A stretch of DNA of 64,000 bases from Cheiracanthium punctorium (GCA_038373885.1 JAWZYV010006201.1:992001-1056000); one strand, 5' to 3'; positions 54,116-58,407 are shown, numbered from the stretch's first letter. A program made the numbers and translations. The notes: generated from the letters alone by a model not told the origin.

Positions 54116-57100
54116 CCCCCAACTCTATCAAATTGAATTTTGCACAAGCATCTTAAATTTATGGCCACTAATAAATCACTCAAATGCAGTCTTCTGATAA
54201 CTACTATGCTTTTGGACAAAATTTGTAATTTTTTTAAAACTTTTTCTGTCAAAACAAGATTCTTCACTGGTGGCAACAATACAGAACCAAATGCCTTGGG
54301 ATTAAAATTAGAGATTAACGAATATTCATTCGGTATTCGGCTGTTTTGCGAAATATTCGGTAAGCCGAATACTGAACAGATATTCGGCCGAACAATTGTG
54401 TCCAAATATTGCTACATATTCAGCTGAATAATTTCAGAACAAAGAAAAAAAAAGGTAGGGGTATATCGAAGCTGAGCCTAATATTGCTTAGTTATACTTC
54501 AATATATTAATTTCATATTACAAAATATCCTAAGTCATTGAATTTTAAGCTGAATAAAACGTAATTAATGTATTTAATAAGATTACAGAAAAGCAGACTT
54601 CCGTATTTGGTGACACTACTTGACTTGGTTTCTACCTTCTTTATGGGCTGGTGGTAGGAGGAATCTTTTCAGATCCTCAATTGCAAACATAATTTTGAAA
54701 AGCTGCTAAACCCAAAGCATAATATGATTATGTATAGTCACATATACCATAGCATGTTTATTAATTAAGAATATCTCAAAATATAATTATGCTTCTATTT
54801 CGGAAAAAACACTCAAAATACTGGTGTTAAACGATAAAATAAATAAAAAACTTTGTAAAAAACACACATAAGATGTTACAGGTAAGTTGATATGTACGTT
54901 CCGGCCAAACATTGTTTTGGCCTTCCTCAGTCAAAGCCCTTCGACATACGGAGCAGAAGGAACTCTACTCCATATGTCAAAGGGCTTTGACTGAGGAAGG
55001 CCAAAACGTACGTATCAACTTACCTGTAACATCTTATGTGTGTTTTTTACAAAGATTTTTTGGTAAAATCATACAAGCCGGTGCGCACCCCATGTAAACA
55101 TGGCGACAGTCGCTGGAGCTTGGCGGCCGCCAAGCTCCAGCGACTGTCGCCAACCATTTCCCACTATCAGCACATTAAAATTGCACATATATTCCACTAA
55201 AAATGAGCAACCAGTGGACTGTTTTTAAGTAAAAAAACCTCAGTGGATTCAGCAACCTAGTTGTACAGCTATCTAAACTAGGCAACCAGTGGTCCGTTTT
55301 TAACTAAAAAAACCTCAGTGGATTCAGCAACCTAGTTGTACAGCTATGTAAACTATGCAACCAGTGGACCGTTTTTTACTATAAAAAACCTCAGTGGATT
55401 CAGCAACCTAGTTGTACAGCTATGTAAACTATGCAACCAGTGGACCGTTTTTAACTAACTTAAAAAAAAAAAAAAAAAAAAAAAAAACCAACAGTGAACT
55501 AAGCAACCTAGTTGCACAGCTAATGTAAACTGGGCAAACACTGGCCCGTTTTCAACTCAAAAAAACATCGGTGGATTAAACAACCTAGTTGTACACCTCT
55601 TATAAAGTCAGTATGATTAGAATAGCACGTAAATAGCACTTACGAAAACAAACACTTCAAATATCAATTTAAAATTCACATTAAAAACCTTAAACATTGC
55701 AAATATTCGTTAAAAAAAGAGCACTTACCTCTATGTTTTTTTAAATAACCGCTCAGAAATGTCCCCAACACCCACCGGCTTATAACGTACTATATTTCTA
55801 ACAAACACACACAAATTCTTTTCTTATATTAACATAACACATTTCATTCCCTTCCATCAATAACGCAAATAATTTCAAATTCCCAAACCTGACGAAACAC
55901 GTATTCTTTATGGTTGCCAGTCACAACTACCACCGGCAGTTGGCGGTGCATTGCTCACTCTCGCGTCAGATTGTTCGCCAATGATTTGTAAACAAAACAT
56001 TGATATATAAACAAAGCACCGTATACGGAATATAGTCCGATTTTTTATTTACTTTATGCTTCTATTAGTCTTTAACTTTGTAAAAGATATTTTTCATGAC
56101 AAAGATTTTTTAAAGATAATATACTATTGTGTAATTTTAAGTATAGTACCTACAAATAATATAAAATGAATTTTAATCAATCTTTATTTAGTATTTAATA
56201 ACAAATTTGAAAAGCGACATTTAATTTACAATTAAAATGAAATTTTATAAATTTAATATTCAGCCGCCGAATATTCGGTATTCGGCCTGAGCTATTGACC
56301 GAATATTCGGTATTCGGCCAAATCACTAGTCGTTACATCTCTAATTAAAATGTGATTTTGTTTTTTAACATTCAGTAATTAATATATATATATTATAATA
56401 AAATTTGTATAATCAACTCATCCCCTTTTCTATAAGAAAAATACTTACAAGAGCAGCGATCCTTCTAAAGAAATAGACAGTGGCAGAGCCTGATTACCAA
56501 ATAGGCCCATAAGGCCCGGGCTTATAGTAAAAAAAGTCTAGGGGCCTCAAAACTACAATATTTATTATTTATACTTGTGGAAAGGGATAGGAATAGGCGG
56601 GAGGGGGCTACGAAACAACAGCAGGCCTATAGTATCAGAAAGTGTTAATCAGGCCCTGGACAGTGGAATAGTACGGTCAATATGCATACGGTTCCATACG
56701 ATGTTATGAACCGGGTAGGTGGAAGACGACATAATTTCATAACAGATAAATGTGTGACACTCTCGACCAAAAAGATAACTATACGAGCACATAAAATAAA
56801 TAAATAGTTGATTGCTGAGGCTTGGAAAGGAATGTTTAAATGCAATTTCCCAGAACATTTTAAGGGCGGGAAATACTGGCTATTTACGAATAGTACGTTA
56901 ACATTTTATAATAGACAAATCCTTTAAAAAGTGGACGACTTAAGAGTTTATAATACCTCCAAAACTAATGAAATACATGAGCTACTAAATTTGCACATAA
57001 TATTGATAACTGAGATAATTGAAGTACACGACTAAAAATAAACTTCACTAAAATTACAATGCGCAATAATCGTTTCACGTACATTAAACAAATAGGATAT

Positions 57101-57380
57101 TTCAATGTACTAATTATATTCATAATATATATATTTTCAAATCACACATAGAGTAAAATGAAACAAGAACTTGACGATGTTTCAGAGCCGGTAATTAAAG
57201 GTGTGATAAAAGCCACGTGCAATTCAGATTAGTCATTCTTCACAAAAAGCATCAAAATATAAAGAGCCTGGTTATAAGAACATATAATTGAAACAAATGA
57301 TAAAATCTTACTTGATCTTGTCCTTCATTCGAAGGATTACTTAATAAATTTTTGATAATGTTCTCCAACTCAGCTTCCAT
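3316..57380 (-). CDS. IPO4: Importin-4 (karyopherin beta family), 5' two-thirds, 21 exons, partial
   Basis: Importin-4 is a nuclear transport receptor. It binds cargo such as histones H3/H4 and ribosomal proteins in the cytoplasm, passes the nuclear pore, and releases cargo when RanGTP binds. I joined 21 exons whose splice phases all agree; they give 2,272 coding nt, about 757 residues. From recall of human IPO4 the match is collinear: both have 23 residues before the first conserved helix, then an NYAAVVLRRRL importin-beta N-terminal motif, LALHLPP-like and RNAALYAVGQYAEYL HEAT segments, a DDPDIRR segment, an acidic loop, and YSVEN followed by ALGQFCFSLNQ. The start ATG has A at -3 and G at +4. 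The C-terminal third lies outside the window, since the last exon ends in a GT donor. Importin-5 or RanBP6 is less likely because the YSVEN and acidic-loop region is IPO4-like. Confidence 0.93.
4108..4460. repeat. Direct duplication of about 150 bp, dispersed repeat family
   Basis: Two diverged copies lie about 200 bp apart. Each holds TTTACTTTTTCA, then a segment with GTGTG(T/G)AGACTTCAG(T/C)GGAAGAAG, then AATAAGTACCTT. Fragments with related text occur near 9251-9320, 31018-31060 and 39375-39500, so this is a dispersed family of unknown class. Confidence 0.55.
4654..4731 (-). CDS. IPO4: IPO4 exon 20
   Basis: This exon encodes YSVENSYMEEKEAACLALKE and the next residues. It matches the YSVEN..FDEKEDTCAALGE segment that marks importin-4 and importin-5 just after the acidic loop. 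The acceptor is TTTCAG, the donor GTAAGT, and the exon ends in phase 2. Confidence 0.94.
5339..5915. mobile_element. CAGGGTTTCTACA-type MITE, copy A, 577 bp
   Basis: The element starts CAGGGTTTCTACAGATTT and ends GTGTGTAGAAACCCTG, so the ends are inverted. It is flanked by TAATAATA on both sides, readable as a 5-bp (TAATA) or 8-bp duplication. The subterminal parts are rich in CCCTGACTTT motifs. A close copy lies at 51394-51904. There is no coding capacity. Confidence 0.85.
6730..7150 (+). pseudogene. Possible piggyBac-type remnant
   Basis: TTAA at 6730-6733 is followed by CCCCCTTGCTGCTCATCC, resembling a piggyBac end. From an ATG at 7003, the plus strand reads MAARNHSAIDRMYIPNDL, a stop, then DFERDFSFDSDLDFF. 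That acidic start is reminiscent of piggyBac transposase N-termini. It breaks within 150 bp and no matching 3' end was found. Confidence 0.3.
8196..8335 (-). CDS. IPO4: IPO4 exon 19 (acidic loop)
   Basis: This exon encodes about residues 631-677. It begins with GFTLFEDADEDE and continues into a run of Asp and Glu ending DDDDDIT, encoded partly by GAT and GAG triplet repeats. It corresponds to the acidic loop of importin-4, which in this family is thought to help bind basic cargo. The acceptor is TTTTAG and the donor GTATGA, ending in phase 2. Confidence 0.92.
10455..10493. repeat. (TG)n microsatellite
   Basis: This is an uninterrupted run of about 19 TG dinucleotides following a T tract, inside the hAT element. 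Confidence 0.95.
10982..11560 (-). pseudogene. hAT transposase C-terminal fragment
   Basis: About 190 codons stay open on the minus strand. They contain YPTIEKFVKMCLTIYHGSA, then DVERRFFLSSKILTGERAAM, then TLNARLNVIDGL. This is the pattern of the hAT C-terminal dimerisation domain. A lysine- and glutamate-rich tail with a coiled-coil look follows. The N-terminal and catalytic parts are missing or scrambled beyond 11560, so the gene cannot encode a full transposase. Confidence 0.7.
11875..12471. repeat. Possible nested MITE inside the hAT element
   Basis: The ends look like diverged inverted repeats: CAGGGGTCGATTAAGGAA at the left and, reverse-complemented, CAAAGGCGTCGATAGG at the right. I could not read a target duplication, so the call is tentative. 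Confidence 0.4.
12817..13028 (-). mobile_element. tRNA-derived SINE, copy 1
   Basis: Read on the minus strand, it has a tRNA-like head with box A (TGGCATAGCACTTTGAACTGG) and box B (GGTTCAAAACCAGG). A body follows with AACCGTTCGGAGTTTTCCGTGG and GGGTTAGACC. The same layout recurs at 61437-61650 on the plus strand. There is no open reading frame. It is nested in the hAT element at 10063-13904. Confidence 0.78.
14471..14621. mobile_element. Short MITE, 151 bp
   Basis: The left end CCCAATGCTGAAAAAAGGGC and the right end, reverse-complemented CCCAATGCTAAAAAAGGGGC, form an inverted repeat of about 26 bp that continues into AGCCGT. I could not fix a target-site duplication. The middle is more GC-rich than its surroundings. 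Confidence 0.7.
14748..14865 (-). CDS. IPO4: IPO4 exon 18
   Basis: This exon encodes about residues 591-630, with YSLFASITTILKGEMAPYL and LKSTEGI, matching YSLFAALS and LRSTEGI of human IPO4. I used donor GTGAGT at 14747 because it leaves phase 0 for exon 19. The other nearby GT, at 14755, breaks the frame. Confidence 0.92.
14866..17378. other. IPO4 intron 17, no gene seen
   Basis: This AT-rich intron holds homopolymer runs (A at 15717-15735, C at 16579-16587). I recognise no exon or transposon ends. Confidence 0.5.
17379..17502 (-). CDS. IPO4: IPO4 exon 17
   Basis: This exon encodes about residues 550-591. It begins LSILARSVGKDVFMPIAHE and ends with NDDPDIRRS. Human IPO4 has LGVLARAVGEPMRPLAEE and VDDPDLRRC at the same place. 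The acceptor is ACCAG, the donor GTATGT, and the exon ends in phase 2. Confidence 0.94.
17762..17878 (-). CDS. IPO4: IPO4 exon 16
   Basis: This exon encodes about residues 511-550, including ATAAKGLFVPYFPSVVEQL and PLQIQSI, matching LLPYFPAIMEHL and PVQIQSL. The acceptor is CCTAG, the donor GTAATG, and the exon ends in phase 1. Confidence 0.93.
18088..18499. mobile_element. piggyBac-type MITE, 412 bp
   Basis: TTAA lies at both edges (18084-18087 and 18500-18503). The termini are CCTTTTCGCTCCGGC and, reverse-complemented, CCTTCTCACTCCGGC. A TTAA duplication with CC-starting inverted repeats is the hallmark of piggyBac-superfamily insertions. The interior is GC-richer than the flanks and does not encode a transposase. 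Confidence 0.8.
18899..19024 (-). CDS. IPO4: IPO4 exon 15
   Basis: This exon encodes about residues 469-511, with IAPYLPSLMQCLMALL and KELTVETIGSV. These align with PYLPELMECML and KELAVSALGAI of human IPO4. The acceptor is TTTAG, the donor GTAAGC, and the exon ends in phase 1. Confidence 0.93.
19025..20610. other. IPO4 intron 14, no gene seen
   Basis: This is intronic DNA between exons 15 and 14. Its short open frames show no recognisable similarity. Confidence 0.45.
20611..20795 (-). mobile_element. CAGGTATGGGCAACC-type MITE, copy 1
   Basis: On the minus strand this begins CAGGTATGGGCAACCTTT and ends with inverted GGTTGCCCATATG. Internal text (CCAAACTTGAAGATGTTA, GGGATTTATATGG, GGCCAGATCAAAAGC) is shared with the copy at 47810-48007. 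The flanks here do not show a clean duplication. Confidence 0.7.
20796..23827. other. Intronic, one long hairpin, no gene seen
   Basis: This is intronic DNA left of exon 14. Apart from the inverted repeat at 21333-21392, I see only AT-rich sequence with scattered short open frames that show no recognisable similarity. Confidence 0.45.
21333..21392. repeat. Perfect inverted repeat, 27-bp arms with a 6-bp loop
   Basis: The left arm 21333-21359 starts CTATTGTGTACTTAAAGC and the right arm 21366-21392 is its exact reverse complement. The loop is GATTAT. No transposon ends border it. The perfect match suggests recent origin or gene conversion between the arms. Confidence 0.92.
23828..23975 (-). 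CDS. IPO4: IPO4 exon 14
   Basis: This exon encodes about residues 420-469. It includes DELLPVLFEYLQ and ends FYAVERFCENL, matching YALENFVENL in human IPO4. The acceptor is TTTCAG. The donor is GTGACT, a weak match, and the exon ends in phase 1. Confidence 0.93.
24064..24172 (-). CDS. IPO4: IPO4 exon 13
   Basis: This exon encodes about residues 383-419 and contains VVRNAALYAVGQYAEYLQ, the best-conserved HEAT repeat of the family (human VVRNAALFALGQFSENLQ). The acceptor is TTCAG and the donor GTTCGT. The next intron is 88 bp. Confidence 0.95.
24669..25416. mobile_element. TA-inserted inverted-repeat element, 748 bp
   Basis: The left end is CCATATTTACCCGCGTATAA and the right end, reverse-complemented, is CCGTATTTACCCGCATATAC. 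The inverted repeat is about 25 bp, with TA on both sides. GTCGACTTATA motifs repeat inside each end. The interior has no transposase but holds a truncated SINE at 24945-25032. Confidence 0.88.
24945..25032 (-). mobile_element. tRNA-derived SINE, truncated copy 3
   Basis: This matches the 3' body of the SINE family (TCTAGGCC, GGATAAGGTGCCCC, GTGGAGGTCTTTCTAAGG) but lacks the tRNA-like head. It lies inside the element at 24669-25416. Confidence 0.6.
26100..27751 (+). pseudogene. Decayed transposase-like gene of the 4.3-kb element
   Basis: Frames shift repeatedly. The longest open stretch, 26571-27077, reads AVGCDGTATYTRKNGGVIWL, then LLHTNELPLKHLFSFLDGA, then GKMSHARWLTKTNRILRL. A later piece at 27570-27751 reads LPCHTQAVERSVKILTEVS, with an ER-type motif like the end of hAT transposases. 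I recall similar proteins as repetitive families in arthropod genomes but cannot name a described transposase for them. The stops and shifts make it inactive. Confidence 0.6.
28430..28690. repeat. Tandem repeat, 86-89 bp unit, three copies
   Basis: CCAAATTTGGCGATATTTCG recurs at 28438, 28527 and 28613. Each unit contains the palindrome TCGCCAAATTTGGCGA or a near copy, followed by ACTCGCCAA and ATTTTGGGCAT-like text. A degenerate relative lies near 28160. Confidence 0.85.
29000..29700. repeat. Tandem repeat, 172-173 bp unit, about 3-4 copies
   Basis: GAATTTCGGCCCAT recurs at 29183, 29355 and 29528. Each unit carries GGCGGTCCTGTA-like, GGGGAGGTGCACAACTAGAT and TTTTTGAGATATGCGAG text. Weaker relatives reach back to about 28260. 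The array ends in an ACGT microsatellite. Confidence 0.85.
29701..29736. repeat. (ACGT)n microsatellite
   Basis: This short run of CATA and CGTA tetramers follows the last 172-bp unit and is self-complementary along most of its length. Confidence 0.9.
31258..31367 (-). CDS. IPO4: IPO4 exon 12
   Basis: This exon encodes about residues 347-383 and includes KKAAYLAISVIAEGCSEFIRQ. The donor I chose is GTTAGT after CAAAA. The alternative GTAAGA, 4 nt downstream, would put the next exon in a frame with an early stop. A 7.1-kb intron with a hAT-like element follows. Confidence 0.91.
31467..31997. mobile_element. CAGGGTGTCTACC-type MITE, copy C, 531 bp
   Basis: The left end is CAGGGTGTCTACCAAATTT and the right end, reverse-complemented, is CAGGGTGTCTACCGCTCTGG. 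ATGTT lies directly outside each end, a 5-bp duplication. Subterminal text is rich in CCTGAC and CCGG motifs. It lies just right of exon 12 and does not disturb the splice site. Confidence 0.82.
32351..35137. mobile_element. CAGGGTGnC-type element, copy D, 2.8 kb
   Basis: The left end is CAGGGTGGCTACAGAAATTG and the right end, reverse-complemented, is CAGGGTGTCAACAAATCAGG. GAATA is duplicated on both sides. CCCTGAT motifs fill both subterminal regions, as in copies A-C. No transposase is visible, and a GGGCTC-rich MITE is nested at 33148-33717. Confidence 0.78.
33148..33717. mobile_element. GGGCTC-rich hAT-type MITE, 570 bp
   Basis: The ends are TAGAGATGAGACGGGCTC and, reverse-complemented, TAGAGATGAGTTCGGGCTC, with TTGTATAT duplicated exactly on both sides. 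CGGGCTCGGG arrays fill both subterminal regions and stand out in the AT-rich background. No coding frame is present. Confidence 0.9.
35287..37291 (+). repeat. Dispersed repeat family J, copy 1, about 2.0 kb
   Basis: It starts near ACTAGCTACGTACCCG and ends with TTGCTTTATTTATATAGATT. The 3' part (TTTGAGGTGTGTCG, TTCCGTACAAAATTTGGTAG, GCTACGCGAGACACAGACA) recurs at 44640-44785. It contains a younger hAT MITE at 36165-36359. No open frame is recognised and the class is unknown. Confidence 0.6.
36165..36359. mobile_element. CAGGGCC-type hAT MITE, 195 bp
   Basis: The left end is CAGGGCCCTATTATC and the right end, reverse-complemented, is CAGGGCCTGATTATGG. TTTAGCAC is duplicated exactly on both sides. 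It sits inside repeat J copy 1. A relative lies at 56484-56658. Confidence 0.9.
37542..37595 (-). CDS. IPO4: IPO4 exon 11
   Basis: This 54-nt exon encodes AIDTMALHLPPTKFIPLL. It carries the conserved LALHLPP-type motif of importin-4 and importin-5. The acceptor is CTAG, the donor is GTAAGA, and both ends are in phase 0. Confidence 0.93.
38114..38150. repeat. (TA)n microsatellite
   Basis: This is an uninterrupted run of AT dinucleotides in intron 10. Confidence 0.95.
39536..39900 (-). pseudogene. Transposase-like fragment, frameshifted
   Basis: Minus-strand frames read ARNFIDSLIENISKRLKNHE, then a segment ending ELLLGCLYYKEMFLNKRTE. The style recalls the middle part of hAT-derived zinc-finger proteins, where a helix with FIxxLIENIxxRL follows a catalytic block. 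A frame change near 39830 and the lack of flanking domains mark it as debris. The family is uncertain. Confidence 0.35.
40182..40316 (-). CDS. IPO4: IPO4 exon 10
   Basis: This exon encodes 45 residues with KPILEVLFPLM followed by an acidic stretch (DTDDRDEDDMEL). It corresponds to LLHTLFPIV and the first acidic loop of human IPO4. The acceptor is CAG and the donor GTTGTC, which is weaker than its neighbours. Both ends are in phase 0. Confidence 0.92.
40675..40715 (-). ncRNA. Hammerhead-ribozyme-like motif in the Penelope tail
   Basis: On the minus strand CTGATGA (40712-40706) is followed by one extra T, a GGTTA/TAACC stem with a TGTGTG loop, GAAA (40688-40685), and an alternating TA segment ending in TC. 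This is the order of a hammerhead core, and Penelope-like elements are known to carry hammerhead motifs. The extra base before stem II and weak pairing in stem I leave activity uncertain. Confidence 0.55.
40910..42135 (-). pseudogene. Penelope-like RT plus GIY-YIG endonuclease, frameshifted and 5'-truncated
   Basis: Visible RT motifs are DIMVSFDVVNLYPSI near 41990, VPMGSPISG near 41800, and the catalytic LRYVDDIFA near 41690. The C-terminal part has GIYKINF near 41090 and CYIGVTKRKIKERKNEH near 41040, the two halves of a GIY-YIG nuclease with a conserved basic helix. A single-nucleotide shift near 41935 separates the first block from the rest. The last 294 codons are open and end at 40910. 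No N-terminal domain is present. Confidence 0.88.
42151..43309. other. Intronic, no gene seen
   Basis: This is AT-rich intron 9 DNA with a short GAT-repeat near 42315. No exon or element end was recognised. Confidence 0.45.
43310..45566. mobile_element. pogo/Tigger-like element, 2.26 kb, no transposase seen
   Basis: The left end is CAATGACCTATCACTTATAC and the right end, reverse-complemented, is CAGTGACCTCACTTACGC. TA lies on both sides. Further TTATACGAC motifs occur inside both ends. The interior is largely filled by repeat J copy 2. Confidence 0.65.
43517..44785 (+). repeat. Dispersed repeat family J, copy 2
   Basis: It starts ACTAGCCGCCTCCAGC and ends TTGCTTTATTTATATAGATT. Its middle (TTTCATTCCTGCTCTG, CACATGCACACGATATT) matches copy 3 and its 3' end matches copy 1. 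It is nested in the pogo-like element. Confidence 0.6.
45567..46422. other. Intronic, no gene seen
   Basis: This AT-rich stretch between the pogo-like element and exon 9 shows no feature I can name. Confidence 0.5.
46423..46506 (-). CDS. IPO4: IPO4 exon 9
   Basis: This exon encodes 28 residues ending in AYFIRLKKK, a HEAT helix with a basic end that corresponds to FLVKVKSK in human IPO4. The acceptor is TAG, the donor is GTATGG, and both ends are in phase 0. A 6.1-kb intron rich in transposons follows. Confidence 0.92.
46604..46705 (-). CDS. IPO4: IPO4 exon 8
   Basis: This exon encodes 34 residues, including FDELVESEVSIITPHIKSL. This closely matches the LDELLESEVPVITPYLSEV segment of human IPO4 and is one of the clearest matches in the gene. 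The acceptor is TTCAG and the donor GTAAGT; both ends are in phase 0. Confidence 0.95.
47664..47729 (-). CDS. IPO4: IPO4 exon 7, with a GC donor site
   Basis: This exon encodes 22 residues, beginning NVFQGLMPNIMM and ending LLATTDQ. The acceptor is TTGTAG. The donor reads CAG|GCAAGT, so the next intron is a GC-AG intron. No GT donor in the neighbourhood keeps both the reading frame and the residue count expected from human IPO4. Confidence 0.9.
47810..48007 (+). mobile_element. CAGGTATGAGCAACC-type MITE, copy 2, 198 bp
   Basis: The left end is CAGGTATGAGCAACC and the right end, reverse-complemented, is CATATATGGGCAACC. The flanks are CTATACAG and CTATACAA, a 7-of-8 duplication that fits hAT. 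Its interior matches the copy at 20611-20795. Confidence 0.82.
48087..49280 (+). repeat. Dispersed repeat family J, copy 3
   Basis: It begins ACTAGTGGGATATCCCCGC and shares TTTCATTCCTGCTCTGGTT and CATGCACATGATATTATAAT with copy 2. A segment of about 160 bp (48723-48880 and 48886-49020) is duplicated in tandem within this copy. Confidence 0.6.
49709..49751 (-). CDS. IPO4: IPO4 exon 6
   Basis: This 43-nt exon encodes ALTHMVCNIGTEEL. It follows a pure T acceptor tract ending in TTAG and ends at donor GTAAAT in phase 0. It matches the human TLTTMAPYLSTEDV segment in position and length. Confidence 0.88.
49917..50053 (-). CDS. IPO4: IPO4 exon 5
   Basis: This exon encodes about residues 140-185 and begins IGLYLLSVITKTLG, which aligns with the GLLLLSVV segment of human IPO4. 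The acceptor is TGTAG and the donor GTAAGT. It ends in phase 2. Confidence 0.92.
50983..51115 (-). CDS. IPO4: IPO4 exon 4
   Basis: This exon encodes about residues 95-139, with KHELPAGKWPQLMELL, an importin HEAT-repeat segment resembling EAWPQLLQLL in human IPO4. The acceptor is CAAAG, the donor is GTAAGC, and the exon ends in phase 0. Confidence 0.93.
51205..51246 (-). CDS. IPO4: IPO4 exon 3
   Basis: This 42-nt exon encodes FKQSILEAYISEKE and bridges the IBN motif and the next HEAT segment. The acceptor is TTTTAG and the donor GTAAGT. The split codons on both sides read correctly. The following intron is only 89 bp. Confidence 0.88.
51394..51904. mobile_element. CAGGGTTTCTACA-type MITE, copy B, 511 bp
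   Basis: This is a close copy of the element at 5339-5915, from CAGGGTTTCTACAGATTT to CTGTAGAAACCCTG. TACAG directly flanks both ends. It lies 147 bp upstream of exon 3 in intron 2 and leaves the splice signals intact. Confidence 0.85.
52039..52211 (-). CDS. IPO4: IPO4 exon 2 (importin-beta N-terminal domain)
   Basis: This exon encodes residues 24-81 and includes the motif NYAAVVLRRRL, the signature of the importin-beta N-terminal (IBN) domain that helps bind RanGTP. The acceptor is a long pyrimidine run ending in CAG. The donor is GTATAT, and the exon ends in phase 2. Confidence 0.93.
52574..52972. repeat. Dispersed repeat, copy 2 (uninterrupted)
   Basis: This is collinear with 24409-25555 but lacks the 748-bp element. 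The junction reads AACAATATATTAATTTTG, where copy 1 has the insertion at TA. Confidence 0.78.
53000..54308. other. Intron 1, repeat debris, no gene seen
   Basis: There are A tracts near 53532-53558 and a T tract near 54084-54114. A minus-strand segment near 53720-53790 reads LAKMWRHRIAEDNPRTAI, which I could not assign. It does not belong to the IPO4 reading frame. Confidence 0.4.
54851..55054. repeat. Large inverted repeat, arms of about 100 and 86 bp
   Basis: CTTTGTAAAAAACACACATA at the left is mirrored at the right end. The arms run in to a spacer of about 15 bp around AGAAGGAACTCT. The left arm holds an extra hairpin segment (54899-54914) that the right arm lacks. Confidence 0.85.
54894..54930 (-). 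ncRNA. Degenerate hammerhead-like motif in the inverted repeat
   Basis: On the minus strand CTGAGGA is followed by one A, a perfect 7-bp stem GGCCAAA/TTTGGCC, then GGAAC where a hammerhead would have GAAAC, then GTAC. The layout, including the extra base before the stem, matches the motif at 40675-40715, so this may be a piece of a Penelope-like tail. Confidence 0.42.
55101..55152. repeat. Perfect 52-bp palindrome
   Basis: Arms of 26 bp starting TGGCGACAGTCGCTGGAGCT meet at a GCGGCCGC centre with no spacer. The palindrome is far more GC-rich than its surroundings. Confidence 0.95.
55200..55605. repeat. Tandem repeat, 75-76 bp unit, about five copies
   Basis: GCAACCAGTGG recurs at 55207, 55282, 55357 and 55433, with a diverged copy near 55534 after an A-tract insertion. 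Each unit includes CCTCAGTGGATTCAGCAACC and TAGTTGTACAGCTA. Confidence 0.92.
56484..56658. mobile_element. CAGGGCC-type hAT MITE, 175 bp
   Basis: The ends are CAGAGCCTGATTACC and, reverse-complemented, CAGGGCCTGATTAAC. GACAGTGG is duplicated exactly on both sides. It is related to the element at 36165-36359. Confidence 0.9.
57312..57380 (-). CDS. IPO4: IPO4 exon 1 (start codon exon)
   Basis: This exon encodes residues 1-23, beginning MEAELENIIKNLL. The ATG is at 57380-57378 and the donor after CAA is GTAAGA. The exon ends in phase 0. The short first helix is typical of the importin-beta N-terminus, and 23 residues is also the length I recall before the equivalent point in human IPO4. No upstream ATG is seen in the immediate leader. 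Confidence 0.88.
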
Positions 57381-57850
57381 GTTTACGTCGTCGACTTACA
57401 AAATGAACGAAACCAGAAAAGAGAAAGAATGCAGTGTTGCCACACGAAACTTCCAAAATTATAGTATGCTTTCTAGCTTTAGTTACTGTGTTATTTTTCT
57501 CCTAGTAACTCTTTTTGAGTCAAAATAGAATAGGGAATATCCAGCTGAGTTTGTGCGGGGCCGTCGTTATTAGCAACCGGGCCTGCTTCTTCGTTGCCAC
57601 CGGAAGAAATGAGTGAAACATTGAGGCCTAATATTTACATTTGCGCTGTTCGATTGTATGCGATTTGGGATTATAAACGTTAATTTATTTTATAATTAAA
57701 AAACAATTTTGTTATAGTTTTGTCATAATGATTTAATGACAAGGTGTTTTAGATGTAGGTAATAATTTTTTGAAGATTGCGCTTTTTTTTATGGAAATAA
57801 ATCAACGAATTCAATCATAGAATTCGAACTTTAAGTTCTGAATGTTAAGG
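57381..57850. promoter_or_regulatory. IPO4 upstream region, possible bidirectional promoter
   Basis: This is the DNA directly upstream of the IPO4 start codon, with GC-richer patches (57555-57605). On the plus strand, 57841-57856 reads AATGTTAAGGTAAGTG, a strong donor-like site, so a divergent transcript could start here. No TATA element decides a start site. This is inference from position only. Confidence 0.35.
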
Positions 57851-58407
57851 TAAGTGTACACTTGTATTTAGAAATTCTACAAATTTATAGGATATAAAGC
57901 ATGTTTTGTGAATTAATATTCATGTATTATTTATAAATCATTTTAATCTGAAATCGTTTAACTTGGGTAGTTTATTATTCTAGTAAATAAACGTGCGTTG
58001 TAATACTAGTTAGACATTCTTATCTGTTTAAATCTTTCAGTTGAAAATGTCACTTATCATTTATTATAAATGCAACTAAATGTGTGATATTGGTTTCAGT
58101 GCAGAAGTACTGTAAAATATGTTATTAATTTTTGCACATGTTTATGTAGAAACTTAAATTGAAGTTAATATTTTGTATAAGCGTTCATCATACTGAAATT
58201 CAAAGTACCATTTAGATAATGGCTATAATAAAAAGTAATTAATTCAGAGATCGTTTGTTTTTAGTTTACTACAGTGTTTAGCGCAGCTTGTGAAAAGGGA
58301 TCTTGAAAATTTTTCAAGTCCTACAGCTGTTAGTTTATCTTAATTTGTATTCAAAGTCCGTGGAGCAGGGTTTTTTTTTCGAAAACATTTGTTTTCAATC
58401 TCCAGTT

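Larger units (their letters stand above)
54309..56343. mobile_element. hAT-type non-autonomous element, 2.0 kb
   Basis: ATTAAAAT flanks both ends exactly (54301-54308 and 56344-56351). The ends are TAGAGATTAACGA and, reverse-complemented, TAGAGATGTAACGA. ATTCGG and CCGAATATTCGGTATTCGG arrays fill the subterminal regions. No transposase is seen. Inside are an inverted repeat, a 52-bp palindrome and a 75-bp tandem array. Confidence 0.9.

Noticed and set aside
54058..54405. A minus-strand open frame of 115 codons with a lysine run
   Set aside because: The lysine run comes from a T tract and the rest spans the edge of the hAT element at 54309. It is not a gene.
55200..55605. Regular 75-bp repeats considered as a CRISPR array
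   Set aside because: The whole unit is repeated with no unique spacers, and the setting is a eukaryotic intron. It is a minisatellite inside a transposon.
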